Source: an uncultured Prevotella sp.
GTDB taxonomy: Bacteria > Bacteroidota > Bacteroidia > Bacteroidales > Bacteroidaceae
Length of the DNA: 64,000 bases
Reading direction: 5' to 3'
Assembly: GCA_946415245.1 (NCBI GenBank)
Contig: CAMKRS010000001.1
Coordinates: 1 to 64,000, forward strand
Below the pieces are notes generated by a model. It saw only the letters and a program-made list of their open reading frames with translations, made no database searches and was not told the DNA's origin. Positions within the stretch are counted from its first letter, which is position 1. Each line of letters opens with the position of its first letter. This document shows positions 39,205 through 49,400 of the stretch, in pieces. The position numbers were made by a program, and so were the translations under genes.

Positions 39205-39616
39205 CAGCTTTTTCCAATACAATCCCCGAAAAAGCCCATCCCCGACAAATCCTAAAAACGCAAGCTGCTATCAATCAGCAACTTATGATCCTATCGACAA
39301 CAGACATTAAGTGTATACATTTGGTATATTTAAGGATTAAAATGAATGAAAAAGCTTTTTTTCAACTCAGAAAAACTATATTTTTACTTAAATTACATTG
39401 TAATTACAATTTATTTTGTATATTTGTGGCGAAATTAGAATCAAGTGGATGAAATGTAAATAAATGAATCGTTTAGAAGGTAGTTATAGCAGAGAAGGGG
39501 ATGACCAACAAACAATAGTCGGAAATCCTTGATAAAGATTCTGCCGTTATATCCATGTAGGTGACCAATGCTGCCCGAGCAAATGATTCATTCATATAGT
39601 AAGAAAATTAGATGTA
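39205..39616. other. Intergenic region between HU-like gene and methyltransferase
   Basis: 412 bases with no convincing gene. It marks the change from core genes to the accessory region and becomes very AT-rich from about 39300. It contains the palindrome ATTGTAATTACAAT and a promoter-like TATATTTG (see the next feature). No tRNA end, integrase site or target duplication was seen. Confidence 0.5.
39397..39426 (+). promoter_or_regulatory. Candidate promoter of the methyltransferase operon
   Basis: ATTG (39397-39400), 18 bases, then TATATTTG (39419-39426). The 14-base palindrome ATTGTAATTACAAT overlaps the -33 part, an arrangement that would suit repressor binding. The leader before 39617 would be about 185 bases. 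Confidence 0.5.
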
Positions 39617-40903
39617 ATGGTAGAAAACCTACTTTGGACAGAGAACGAAAATATAAGCAAATATAGATATCAGTGTATGAACGGATCTTATACGATCATC
39701 GATTTGTTCGCAGGAGCAGGGGGCTTGTCTGAAGGTTTCGTGCAGGCGGGTTTTGTCCCTATTGCTCACGTAGAAATGGATAAAGACGCATGCAACACAC
39801 TGAGAACTCGATGCTGTTATCATTATTTGCGAGCTAATAACCAGTTAAATATCTATAATAAATATTTGAAAGGAGAGATTACACGTGAGGCCCTTTATAC
39901 AAGCGTCCCTGCCGAGGTGACGAAAGCGGTTATTAATGTAGAGATTTCAGACACGACGATAAATGAAACATTTGACAAGATAAAGTTCCTTGCCAAAGGA
40001 CGAGATATAGACATGATCATTGGCGGCCCCCCTTGTCAGGCGTATTCTCTGTTGGGAAGACATAGAAAAACAATGGAAGATGATCCTCGAACCTTGCTAT
40101 ATCTCCAGTATGGCAAGTTTCTGAAAGAATTTACGCCAAAAGGATTCGTCTTTGAGAACGTTCCTGGATTGCTGAGTGCCAAAAAAGGAGAGCATTTCCA
40201 GAATTTGCAAACCTATTTCGACGATTTAGGATATAAAGTACATTTTAAGATGCTTAATGCATCTGATTATGGGGTGTTACAGGAAAGGCGCCGTATTATC
40301 ATTATTGGCTGGCAGAAAAATAAAGACATGGGCTTTCCGGAGATAGAGAAAGTTCCTACAAATGCGGTCATTAATGATATATTAGGAGACCTGCCACGAT
40401 TGAAGGCAGGTGAAATAGAGAAAGTGTCTTCCTACAAGAAAGCAAACAATTCATATTTGCGCGAAAGTGGAATTCGGGCAGATGGTGGGAAGTTTGTTAC
40501 ACAAAATATTACTCGTCCCGTTAATGCTAATGATGCGTCAATATATGCCTATGCAATTAAATTGTGGGATAGTAAGCAAGTGCGTGTCAAATATACAGAT
40601 CTGCCTATAGAACTTCGTACTCAAAAGAATGAAGACTCGTTTTTGGACAGGTTTAAGGTTGTGAACGGAAAAGGGAAGGCCCATACTGTTGTTGCTCATT
40701 TAGCAAAAGATGGACACTATTATATACATCCATCCTTGGATGTTTGTCGTTCTATCTCGGTAAGAGAGGCTGCTCGTATGCAGTCTTTCCCTGATAATTT
40801 CTACTTTGAAGGAAGTCGTTCTGCTATGTATAAACAGATAGGTAATGCAGTACCACCATTAATGGCTAAGTCTATTGCAAAATCTATAAGAATATTATTA
40901 TGA
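39617..40903 (+). CDS. DNA cytosine-C5 methyltransferase
   Basis: Transfers methyl from SAM to C5 of cytosine in a specific DNA sequence. Motif I is IIDLFAGAGGLSEGF, motif IV with the catalytic Cys (about C140) is IIGGPPCQAYS, motif VI is FVFENV, motif VIII is QERRRIIIIG, and motif X is YKQIGNAVPPLMAKSIA. 428 residues. The Met at 39677 (MNGSYTIIDLF) is an alternative start. It overlaps the next gene by four bases (ATGA), so it is the first gene of an operon that includes a GHKL ATPase and, further on, vsr. Confidence 0.93.
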   Translation: MVENLLWTENENISKYRYQCMNGSYTIIDLFAGAGGLSEGFVQAGFVPIAHVEMDKDACNTLRTRCCYHYLRANNQLNIYNKYLKGEITREALYTSVPAEVTKAVINVEISDTTINETFDKIKFLAKGRDIDMIIGGPPCQAYSLLGRHRKTMEDDPRTLLYLQYGKFLKEFTPKGFVFENVPGLLSAKKGEHFQNLQTYFDDLGYKVHFKMLNASDYGVLQERRRIIIIGWQKNKDMGFPEIEKVPTNAVINDILGDLPRLKAGEIEKVSSYKKANNSYLRESGIRADGGKFVTQNITRPVNANDASIYAYAIKLWDSKQVRVKYTDLPIELRTQKNEDSFLDRFKVVNGKGKAHTVVAHLAKDGHYYIHPSLDVCRSISVREAARMQSFPDNFYFEGSRSAMYKQIGNAVPPLMAKSIAKSIRILL

Positions 40904-43059
40904 AAATAGAGAAGTACCAAATAAAAGCAACAAGTAACATTCTGAATCTGTTGGGTGATGAACTGATAGGTAGTGATATCTTGGCTATTTTTGAGTTGGT
41001 CAAGAATTCATATGATGCTGATGCAGATGAAGTGATTATATCATTTGAAGATTTGAATACTCTAAATCAAAGAATAGTGATAGAAGATGATGGTTGTGGT
41101 ATGACCTCTGAGATAATTCATAATGTATGGCTTACAATAGGTACAAATTATAAAAAGAAAGAAGCAAAAATTAGTAAAAAATACAATCGCTTCTCTTTGG
41201 GTAATAAAGGGGTCGGAAGATTGGCTGTACACAGATTAGCAGACTCTCTTTTTTTAGAAACAAAAACCGATGGTGATGATGATGGAGTAAGTTTAGAGAT
41301 TAACTGGAAGAATTTGGTTTCATCTGGTGATTTTATAGATGACCTTTTTGTGGAAGTAAAAAAGGGAATCGAAAAACCATTTAAAAAAGATCATGGTACA
41401 AGAATAACTCTTAAAGGTCTGAAGAATAAACAATGGACAAAAATGCAGCTCCGTGATTTGGTGAGAAAAATAGATAATTTTAAGAATCCTATACACCCAC
41501 TTAATAATTTTAATGTTATAATTCAATGTGATGAGGATAAAAAACATTGGATTGAAGATATAAAAACGGGTATAGACATATTATCAGATAGCTTATATTG
41601 TTTTAGGTTTTCTTTATCTCCGTCTTTGGATGACCCATCTATAGTACAGAGTCCATTTGCAAAATTCGAATGGGATTATTTATTTCGTCCTCATTCTTTC
41701 TGCAATCTATCTGATGTATCAAAAGGGAATGGCCCTGATATTTGTTTGCCAATAAATCCCAAGATTTTTGGCGATGAGAAGAATAGGGAGAAGTATCATT
41801 TACGTAATGATGATTTGAATGGCATTGGAAAGATAACAGGTCAGTTTTATGTTTTCAACCAGAGTAAAAAGTTGTTGGATAAGATATATGGGGTAGGACG
41901 ATCTGGAGCTATTAAAGAATATATTAAAGAAAATTGTGGTGTAAAAGTATATCGTGATAATATCCGAGTATATAATTATGGTGAACCTTCAGATGATTGG
42001 CTAGGGCTAGAACTTGCCAAAGTGCAAAGGATTGGTGATCATTTTAGCAAAAAAGTTACGATTGGTGCTGTATGCTTGAATTTATCTGAAAGTGAAGAAT
42101 CTCTTATTGAAAAAACAAACAGAGAAGGCTTTTTGGAAAATGATACATACTGGAGATATAGGGAAATTATTAGGGCTGTTTTTTCTTTTTTTGAACGGAC
42201 AGCAGATGCAGATAAACAGGATATTGAAGCAGCTTTAGCTGACACGACTATAAACAAACGTGTAGGATTGGCTGATACTATTAAAGATTTAGAAAAGAAA
42301 CTAGAGGAAAAAAAATTAAAAGAAGAATTTAACCCACTGATTAGGAAAGTAGAACGGGATTATAATGAGATGCGGGACGTTATGCTTAATTCTGGTATGA
42401 CAGGATTAAACCTAGCACTTATGTTTCACGAAATAGAGCGTGAAATGAAATATATAAGCTCAGATTTAGATTCACAATCTATTGATGTGATATCTTTGAA
42501 ATCACGAATAAATAATCTTAATCTATTGTTAGAGAATTTTGCACCAATTTTAAAACAAAAGACAAAAAACACGTTATTGGCTTCTGCACTAGTTAATAGG
42601 GCTGTTCAGATTAGTAAGAACAGGTTTTGCTATCATAAAATTATTTTCTCCTCTCCTCTTCTTTCAAAAGAATCACCAGATTTTAAGATAACGGGGCCTG
42701 GCAATCTGCTTTTAAGTTCGTTGTCCAACATTATTGACAATGCAATATATTGGGTTTCTGCCCAACATGAATTAGTGGGAGATAATCATAAGTCTGCTAT
42801 ATATATAGGTACTGACCTGTCTTCTTTCGATGGGCCTGCTATTATTATAGCAGATACAGGTAAGGGATTCCAATTAGATCCAGATTTGATGATACAGCCT
42901 TTTAAGACAACGAAAGAAGGTGGAATGGGCCTCGGGCTATATTTTGTTAATTTAGTAATGGAATCTATAGGAGGAAAAATAATATTCCCCGATAATAAAG
43001 AATTGGATATTCCACAAGTATATGATGGGGCTTGTATAGTTCTTGTTTTTCCTAAATAA
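40900..43059 (+). CDS. Double-GHKL ATPase with histidine-kinase-like C terminus
   Basis: A 719-residue soluble protein with two ATPase modules. The N-terminal one resembles Hsp90/MutL/MORC: N-box ELVKNSYDADAD (N36), DDGCGM and GNKGVGRLA. The C-terminal one resembles histidine kinases: N-box NIIDNAIYW (N614), DTGKGF and GMGLGLYFV (about 676-683), preceded by a helical segment with a possible phospho-acceptor, LMFHEIEREM (H510-E511). A coiled coil lies in between. It is encoded after a C5 methyltransferase and before a receiver-like protein. Phosphotransfer is inference; a MORC-like role in DNA clamping is the alternative. Confidence 0.82.
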   Translation: MKIEKYQIKATSNILNLLGDELIGSDILAIFELVKNSYDADADEVIISFEDLNTLNQRIVIEDDGCGMTSEIIHNVWLTIGTNYKKKEAKISKKYNRFSLGNKGVGRLAVHRLADSLFLETKTDGDDDGVSLEINWKNLVSSGDFIDDLFVEVKKGIEKPFKKDHGTRITLKGLKNKQWTKMQLRDLVRKIDNFKNPIHPLNNFNVIIQCDEDKKHWIEDIKTGIDILSDSLYCFRFSLSPSLDDPSIVQSPFAKFEWDYLFRPHSFCNLSDVSKGNGPDICLPINPKIFGDEKNREKYHLRNDDLNGIGKITGQFYVFNQSKKLLDKIYGVGRSGAIKEYIKENCGVKVYRDNIRVYNYGEPSDDWLGLELAKVQRIGDHFSKKVTIGAVCLNLSESEESLIEKTNREGFLENDTYWRYREIIRAVFSFFERTADADKQDIEAALADTTINKRVGLADTIKDLEKKLEEKKLKEEFNPLIRKVERDYNEMRDVMLNSGMTGLNLALMFHEIEREMKYISSDLDSQSIDVISLKSRINNLNLLLENFAPILKQKTKNTLLASALVNRAVQISKNRFCYHKIIFSSPLLSKESPDFKITGPGNLLLSSLSNIIDNAIYWVSAQHELVGDNHKSAIYIGTDLSSFDGPAIIIADTGKGFQLDPDLMIQPFKTTKEGGMGLGLYFVNLVMESIGGKIIFPDNKELDIPQVYDGACIVLVFPK

Positions 43060-43062
43060 AAA

Positions 43063-44331
43063 ATGAATATGTTTACAGAATCAAATAGAATAATTGTTGT
43101 AGATAACTCACAAGATGATTTGAATAAAATCGCGCATGAATTTAATCTTAAAGGTATAGGGTGTAGGACCATATTATATGATGGAGTATCCTTTCCAGAT
43201 GAACCTTTTAAGGATGTGCGACTGGCTTTCTTTGATGTCAATCTCGGGCAGGCTTTTTCTGACAATGATAAATATGCCATTTTGGAAAATGCAATAGAAT
43301 CATATATTTCTGTTGATAATGGTCCTTTTGTCCTGATTTTCTGGACAAATAATATTTTGTGGAAAGATGGCTTTGTAAATTATGTGAATAGAGATTCAGA
43401 AAACGAAAACATTGTAAGAGATAAAATTAAACCATATTACATATCCGTAATCGATAAGACCTCTATTTCGGAAAGGAATCCATTGGAGAAAATGCTTAGG
43501 GAACAATTGGGAAATCAGTTGGTGGAATTATGTATGATTTTTGATGACCAACTAAAAGTGACATCAGAAAAAACCTTTTCCACATTGCTTTCGATGGTTC
43601 CTATTGGGGACGAATGGGGACGGCCAAATTTGTTCGAAACTGAGTTAAAAAAAGTATTTTCAATGATTGCGATATCATCATGGGGAATACAAAATGCAAA
43701 AGAAAATCCAGATGGTGCAATAAATGATGCAATTCTTCCTGTGGTAGCCCATTCTTTACCTCAATACAGAATTTGGAGAAATTTTTTGAATGCATATATT
43801 GCATCATTAAATGGATGTAAGGATATTCAACTTATTGACGAATCAATTCCTTTGAGATTGAATAATTTTTTTCTAATAGATGAGAATGCTATAAATACAA
43901 AATCTAGGGGCGTTGTTGTTAAATTGAAATCAGACCATTTCGAACAGTATTTTGGCGTTGATTTCCAAACTTGGAAAAAAAGTGAATTTGGAGAAAGCTC
44001 CAATATACAGGATGCATTTCCAATAGCAGTAGAAATAAGTGCTGCATGTGATTTTTGTCAACAAAAGAAGAGAACTTATAAATATCTTATGGGAATAGCA
44101 TGCGACAAGAAAATTAACAATAGCCAAAAGAAGGAGAATATTTTAATCATAAAACCTGTAATTTATGATAAGAATCCTATATTTGTTGCATTTGATTTTA
44201 ATTATATTTTTGTGGATTATATTCCTTCTATAATAGAAACTATTTTGTTCGGTTATAAAAAGGAAATGGTAGATATGATTGGAAATCAATATGCCAATCA
44301 TATTTCGCGTATAGGTATAACTTCATTTTAA
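43063..44331 (+). CDS. Receiver-like domain protein with unknown C-terminal effector
   Basis: A 422-residue protein starting three bases after the ATPase gene. Its first 135 residues follow the pattern of a response-regulator receiver: RIIVVDNSQDD (D14; N15 replaces one acidic residue), LAFFDVNLG with the phospho-acceptor candidate D58, and SVIDKTS with K132. The remaining 290 residues have no domain I know; there is a CDFCQQKK Cys pair near the end. The likely partner is the kinase-like gene upstream. Whether it binds DNA or cuts it is unknown. Confidence 0.75.
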   Translation: MNMFTESNRIIVVDNSQDDLNKIAHEFNLKGIGCRTILYDGVSFPDEPFKDVRLAFFDVNLGQAFSDNDKYAILENAIESYISVDNGPFVLIFWTNNILWKDGFVNYVNRDSENENIVRDKIKPYYISVIDKTSISERNPLEKMLREQLGNQLVELCMIFDDQLKVTSEKTFSTLLSMVPIGDEWGRPNLFETELKKVFSMIAISSWGIQNAKENPDGAINDAILPVVAHSLPQYRIWRNFLNAYIASLNGCKDIQLIDESIPLRLNNFFLIDENAINTKSRGVVVKLKSDHFEQYFGVDFQTWKKSEFGESSNIQDAFPIAVEISAACDFCQQKKRTYKYLMGIACDKKINNSQKKENILIIKPVIYDKNPIFVAFDFNYIFVDYIPSIIETILFGYKKEMVDMIGNQYANHISRIGITSF

Positions 44332-44395
44332 TAGATAAGGATGCATAAATTACCAAGGAATAATATCATAAATATATTTGAAGGCCTTGCTGGAT

Positions 44396-44515
44396 ATGAC
44401 GAAGCAATCTTTGGATTACGCTGTTCAGAAATACTTATCCCATGTTGCATATTTGGGATTATCTATAGTACAACCTGATATTTGGATTGAAAAGCCCCAG
44501 AAGTTGAAAGAATAA
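44396..44515 (+). pseudogene. Possible remnant ORF, 39 codons
   Basis: In the 216-base gap after the receiver-like gene, one frame reads MTKQSLDYAVQKYLSHVAYLGLSI and ends EKPQKLKE. A second, overlapping 45-codon frame begins at 44341 (MHKLPRNNIINIFEGL). The look of two natural-looking frames in one place suggests a decayed gene. I do not recognise either. Confidence 0.3.
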
Positions 44516-44547
44516 ATATAATAATAACATCAAAAAATAGAAGTGTT

Positions 44548-44904
44548 ATGTTAACAGAACAAGAATTAGTTAATCAAATTGCTTCAGGCAACGAGAGCGT
44601 AATTTTGGATAAAGATGTCGTTAGTATCGACATCCCTCAGGTCGAAATGCGAATAATGATGATTCACAACGCATTAATCCATAGATTAGATTCCGGCTCT
44701 ATACAAATAAAAGAAGTAGATTGGACTTCTTTTATTGATAGTATTTTTGAAATGAATCAGGGTTTGGATTTCATAAACAGAATACAGAACAAGCAATTAA
44801 AGAACGATATTCTTCATTATTGGATTGACAATTATGATGAAATTGTTGGTAATGCATGGAGAAAAGCCCCGTGGATTTCAAAATGGAAAGAACTATGTGA
44901 CTAA
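44548..44904 (+). CDS. Small protein of unknown function in the methyltransferase-Vsr cluster
   Basis: A 118-residue acidic, mostly helical protein (MLTEQELVNQIASGNES...VILDKDVVSIDIPQVEMR) ending RKAPWISKWKELCD. No signal peptide or membrane helix. I do not recognise it. It is on the same strand as the operon, but separated from it by about 216 bases of decayed sequence, and 180 bases of non-coding AT-rich DNA follow it. Confidence 0.6.
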   Translation: MLTEQELVNQIASGNESVILDKDVVSIDIPQVEMRIMMIHNALIHRLDSGSIQIKEVDWTSFIDSIFEMNQGLDFINRIQNKQLKNDILHYWIDNYDEIVGNAWRKAPWISKWKELCD

Positions 44905-45081
44905 TAAACTATTTCCCTATTTTGAGTTAGTGGGTAACTTTAAAAGAATAATAGTGAGCTCATAAAGAGTATTAGTCATAGAAAACTAAATAATGCCAAA
45001 AAGGTTCCTTCCTGATAGGGACTTATTGGCTGTTCATTTCTATAATTTTTCTCAATTGTTTATAGTAAACTTGGTAAATCT

Positions 45082-45571
45082 ATGGAATATAATCTTAAAG
45101 AACTCGTTGCTTCAATGTGGGAGCATAGAAAGAATAAAGATTTTGAGCGTAAGAGCTTGATGACTTCATATCGTGGCTTATCTGTCAAAGCAAGTATCGG
45201 TATGACTGGCGCTATCTCAAGGACACCATGGATTTCTGCTTTATTTGTTAATCTCGGCTAGTAATCAGTATAATGTTGGTATTATGTCCGATTTGAAGAA
45301 TGGGCTTTTGTGTAAGTTTAGTTGTAGTTATCAGGGAATTAGAGAGAATGTGGATCTGCGACAAATCCGTTATTTAATACCAGTACATAATCAACGTTTT
45401 TCAGGTTACTATGAGGTAAAATCTGTTAATACTAAAGCGGGAGAGTCGCTTCGGATAGAGTTTGAACTATGCAATTATCATGAGATAGATTCTGTAGTAG
45501 AGGTTGCTATTCATGATGGTTATGGAGTTCCATTAAATTATTCAGAGTTCAGAAGCCTTTGCTATGGATAA
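45082..45571 (+). pseudogene. Frameshifted gene before vsr, possibly MrcB-like
   Basis: A 59-codon frame from 45082 (MEYNLKELVASMWEHRKNKD) ends in TAG at 45259. The next frame (+1) then runs on to 45571. Skipping one base at about 45259 joins them as VNLG-SNQYNVGIMSD, giving a continuous protein of about 163 residues whose end overlaps the vsr start by eight bases. The segment VKASIGMTGAISRTPWIS resembles the K-x-S-x-G...PWI signature of MrcB/DUF3578-type domains that read modified DNA; this is a weak match. It is either a pseudogene, a programmed frameshift, or a sequencing error. Confidence 0.5.
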
Positions 45572-46157
45572 ATTATCTCCCAAACAACGACACAAGAATA
45601 TGGCTGCAATCCGTTCAAAGAATACAAAACCTGAGATGATTGTGCGCCGAGGGTTGTGGAAGAGAGGGTTTCGTTATAGGCTGAACCATAAACGATTACC
45701 AGGGCATCCTGACCTGGTGTTGCGAAAATATAGAACGTGCATATTCATAAATGGATGCTTTTGGCATGGCCACAACGTGGCGCTGCCACTGATGGGAGAT
45801 GCCGGACGTAAGATGGAGGATGTGATTGTGAACTCTGAGTGTTGTAAGATTCCCAAGACAAACCGAGATTTTTGGGTAACCAAGATTCGCAGGAACAAGG
45901 AACGAGATAGGGAAGAACAGCGAAGACTTGCAGAGATGGGTTGGCACTGCATCACAGTATGGGAATGTGAATTGAAGCCGCAAAAACGTGAAGAAACGTT
46001 GGATTCCATTGCTTTTACCCTAAATTATATCTGGTTGCAAGATCATGGAGCAAAGAAAATTCCCTATCCCCATTTAGAAGAAGAGGAAAGACAGATGCCA
46101 TTGGTTGCAGAGGGAGAACAAGAAAAAAGGGATAATAACATTTCTCCAAAGAAATAA
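45564..46157 (+). CDS. vsr: Very short patch repair endonuclease
   Basis: Nicks DNA at T:G mismatches left by deamination of 5-methylcytosine. MDKLSPKQRHKNMAAIRSKNTKPEMIVRRGLW is the typical N terminus; FINGCFWHGH and the late ITVWECELK are core motifs of the PD-(D/E)XK-like fold, with zinc-binding residues including the CC pair in NSECCKIP. 197 residues, longer than the usual 130-150 because of a charged tail after residue 160. It accompanies the C5 methyltransferase gene as expected; in some systems Vsr-like proteins act as the restriction enzyme. Confidence 0.92.
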   Translation: MDKLSPKQRHKNMAAIRSKNTKPEMIVRRGLWKRGFRYRLNHKRLPGHPDLVLRKYRTCIFINGCFWHGHNVALPLMGDAGRKMEDVIVNSECCKIPKTNRDFWVTKIRRNKERDREEQRRLAEMGWHCITVWECELKPQKREETLDSIAFTLNYIWLQDHGAKKIPYPHLEEEERQMPLVAEGEQEKRDNNISPKK

Positions 46158-46211
46158 TCCTCTACAACCTTTGAAATCAAGGAGATTCTAAGGAAATGCA
46201 TCTTTTGCTCA

Positions 46212-46442
46212 TCATTTCCACCCTGCTGCATTTTTCTCATCGATTAAAGCTATTTGATGCTGACAATGCCTTATCTGAATTTTGAATAGTTCAATACTCT
46301 TTTTCTCTTCGTCGATGATAGCCTCTAATGCTTTTTTCATCTCCTCGCCATCAGCAGAGTTCATTCGCTGTTCTAAAAAGAAATCTAAATAGTTTTTCAT
46401 AACCACAATCGTTACTGATTTATCCACATCTTTATTTCTCAT
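46212..46442 (-). CDS. Small helical protein coupled to the STAND gene
   Basis: A 76-residue protein starting MRNKDVDKSVTIVVMKNYLDFFLEQR and ending IALIDEKNAAGWK, probably all helix. Its ATG overlaps the stop of the 1378-residue STAND-type gene by 11 bases (ATGAGAAATAA), so translation is likely coupled. I do not recognise it. It may be a regulator, adaptor or inhibitor of its large neighbour; none of these is shown by the sequence. Confidence 0.65.
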   Translation of the reverse strand: MRNKDVDKSVTIVVMKNYLDFFLEQRMNSADGEEMKKALEAIIDEEKKSIELFKIQIRHCQHQIALIDEKNAAGWK

Positions 46443-49400
46443 GCCCCGTCCTCAAGCTCCCAACGACTCTCCCATTCTCATCCAATGTATATGTCCCGCT
46501 CACCACCAGCCACATAGGCAGCACCGGCATATGCTGATAATTATGCAGTCCAATGATATTTTTCTCACCCAGCACATACCACATGATTCTCTTGTGGTGC
46601 TTGGCAAGATAATTCATCAGTGCATCCTTCCGCACTAACAAATAAGTCCTTGATTCTTCTATTGCTCCCTCATCAAAACAGACCACATTACCCTTTTCAT
46701 CTACAAACACGCCTTCCTTATCACCATGTTGCATCCCCATACCGTCAAATAATTGCTTCGAGGGCACCAGACAATAAAAAGCCTCTTCTTTGGAATGATC
46801 TTCTCCAGCCTCCCACAAATAGCCGATACTTGTTACTTCTGCATGGCCAATGAGACGATTCGTATTCCTGTCATATATTTCCTTCTTGGTCAGCCCCTCT
46901 GCATCAAAATATTGATAGGCTGGCGACCAATAATACTCCCGATAGAACATTTCGTACCTGTCACTACATTCCGGCATCCATCTCCCACCAAAATTCTGTT
47001 TCATTGCCCATTTGTAGACACGAGGGAATTCTTCTTCGTCAATAATACAACTTCTTACTTGATACCACAGCTTTTTGTAGATATCATCTTCGTTATGGGG
47101 CTCTATCCACTCTGGATAACATTCCAAGGCAAGCCAGTCGCCACCTTCAGGATCCTTCAATGCTATAATCGGCTCAGCAGGTGGTATGTCATCATCAATG
47201 TTCAGCCAATCAGCCAATTCTGCCTCCCAGTTATCATACATTCCTCCATACCACCAGTAATTATCGCGAGGTTTTGACCATTGCCGGTTTCCTTCCCTTC
47301 GAACAAGCGTTGTCGGGTCAATATCACGAATAACAGGATCCCATGGCCCCTCATATTCAACGTCACGGTCACTCCATGCATGTTCTAATTTGGGGAAATT
47401 GTCTGCCACCCGAGCCAACAATTCGTGCAGTGCCAGCCACTGATATTTCTTTCCGATCCGCTCATTGGGTACGGTCGAACGTCCTCTTCCCACACCGACG
47501 TTCTGGTCAAATTCGCCATGCTTTTCTTCTCGATACCCGTACTTGTCAATAATAAGTTTGATGGCTATATGGCTCAAACATTCTGCGTCTATTTTCCAAT
47601 TGCTCAATGCACTTTGGAATGTATATCTGCCAAAATCACCATAAGAATAGCCGACTGTCGTATGCTCTGTGAACATAGATGTCAGCACGCTACACAATCC
47701 AGGTGAATCTTTATACCCCCTACATCCTTCATATAGGGCTTTAATTTCCTCGTCAGGTACGAGCTCATAGTCAAATGAACTATGATAAGGAGGCCGTATC
47801 TTATCCACATCGATATCCAGTCTTACACCTATTGAAATAGCATATTCTATTACTTCCCGTGCATAATCTCGAAGCAACACATGAGGATAGATTTCATCTT
47901 TTACATCAAATATCTTCGAATAAATGTATTGGCACAAGCCTGCCAGATGCTCTTTAGATTTCGATCTCACGGCACATCCTAAAGCCACGGCGTAAAGTCT
48001 TTCATGTATATACGGATCATCCACTGTCGAGAACTTCTCCAGTAGTGGCACCAACACCTGCATCCTATTGTGAAGAAGTTGAACAAGGGCTTTTGTTGCT
48101 GTATCACGGAGTTGCCTGTTTGTACTTGCCAAAAACCAAGATAGCAAGGTTGCGCCCAGTTCTACCGACTTTTCATCTATATCAACCTCATCACTTTCAT
48201 TCCATGCCCAGTTTATGACATCTTCTATGATTTTATAGTTAAAACCGCCATAAATACGGGATAATGTAGGTACCCACATGGCATCCCTGTCAGCTAACGG
48301 CATCGGAGTGAGCATTTTGTGCAGATAGTCTGCATTATAATAGTTCCCCGCATAATAGCCAATCTCCATGATGGTCCGAACAAGGACATCTCTGAATTGA
48401 TCGTCATCCATAAACTCAACAAAGTAGGTATCCAGATGTGAGTCTATAGTATTTTCATCTCTCCATATTAAACTGGATAGAACCGCACGCACTACGGCTT
48501 TACTCCGACGGAAAGTGGGCAATGCGTCATACAATTCCACACCTTTACTTTCAGGCAACATAATGGCAAGTGATTCTAACAAGCCCCCAATTCTATAAGG
48601 ATCCTTTACCGTCTGAACATATTCCTCCAAGGCCTTAAAATCAAATTTCAATTCGTATAGAAGATACCCAGCCTGAAGCATATTTTCGAATCGTTCGTAT
48701 GTGAGGTATATACATTCCCCATACTTGCCTTCATCTCTATAAAAAACATTTTTACTGAAAACGCCTTCTGATATTAGGCAATCCAACAACTCTCCTTCAA
48801 CGAAAACTCGTGGGCAAATATCCGATAAAAGATCAGCAGCACTGTCAATAGGCATTTCATGCCGTCCTTCTTTAGCCGTATATGCTATAAACCTTCGCAC
48901 TGCTTTCTCTACGATTTTAATCGACGACGGATATAACTTATTTTTTCTGAGTGATTTCTCTACACCATCAAAAAACATGTCCATGACCGATGTAATACCC
49001 TTTATCCCATCGGGAATCTTCCTGTAGCCGTTGTTCTTCATGCCTTCACAGAACAAACGCAGGAACAATGGATTTCTGAATTCAGGATTAAGGAATGGTA
49101 TTGTCGGATACAACAGGTCGTATTCCTTAAAGAACAACCGTACAGCCTTTTGTGTGTTAATGCCGAATCCATGGTGCCATGCTCTCACACAGTAGTCATG
49201 GTCGAATTCTTCCCATGGAAGTATGGCTGGTTGGTATGAAGTACGAATACTCAAAACAAGTCCAAGCCACGGATGCCGTCTGATTTGATCAATGAAACTG
49301 CGGATATTATTTGGCCAGATAGCTATCCCATGTCCTTCATTGATGGCATCTATGAAAATGATAATACGGTGTCCTGTTGTCTCTGCCTTAGCTTCGAGCA

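Noticed and set aside
46420-47809. Two TTATCCACA DnaA-box-like 9-mers (46420, 47801)
   Set aside because: Both are within coding sequence, 1.4 kb apart, with no AT-rich unwinding element or cluster, so they do not mark an origin.
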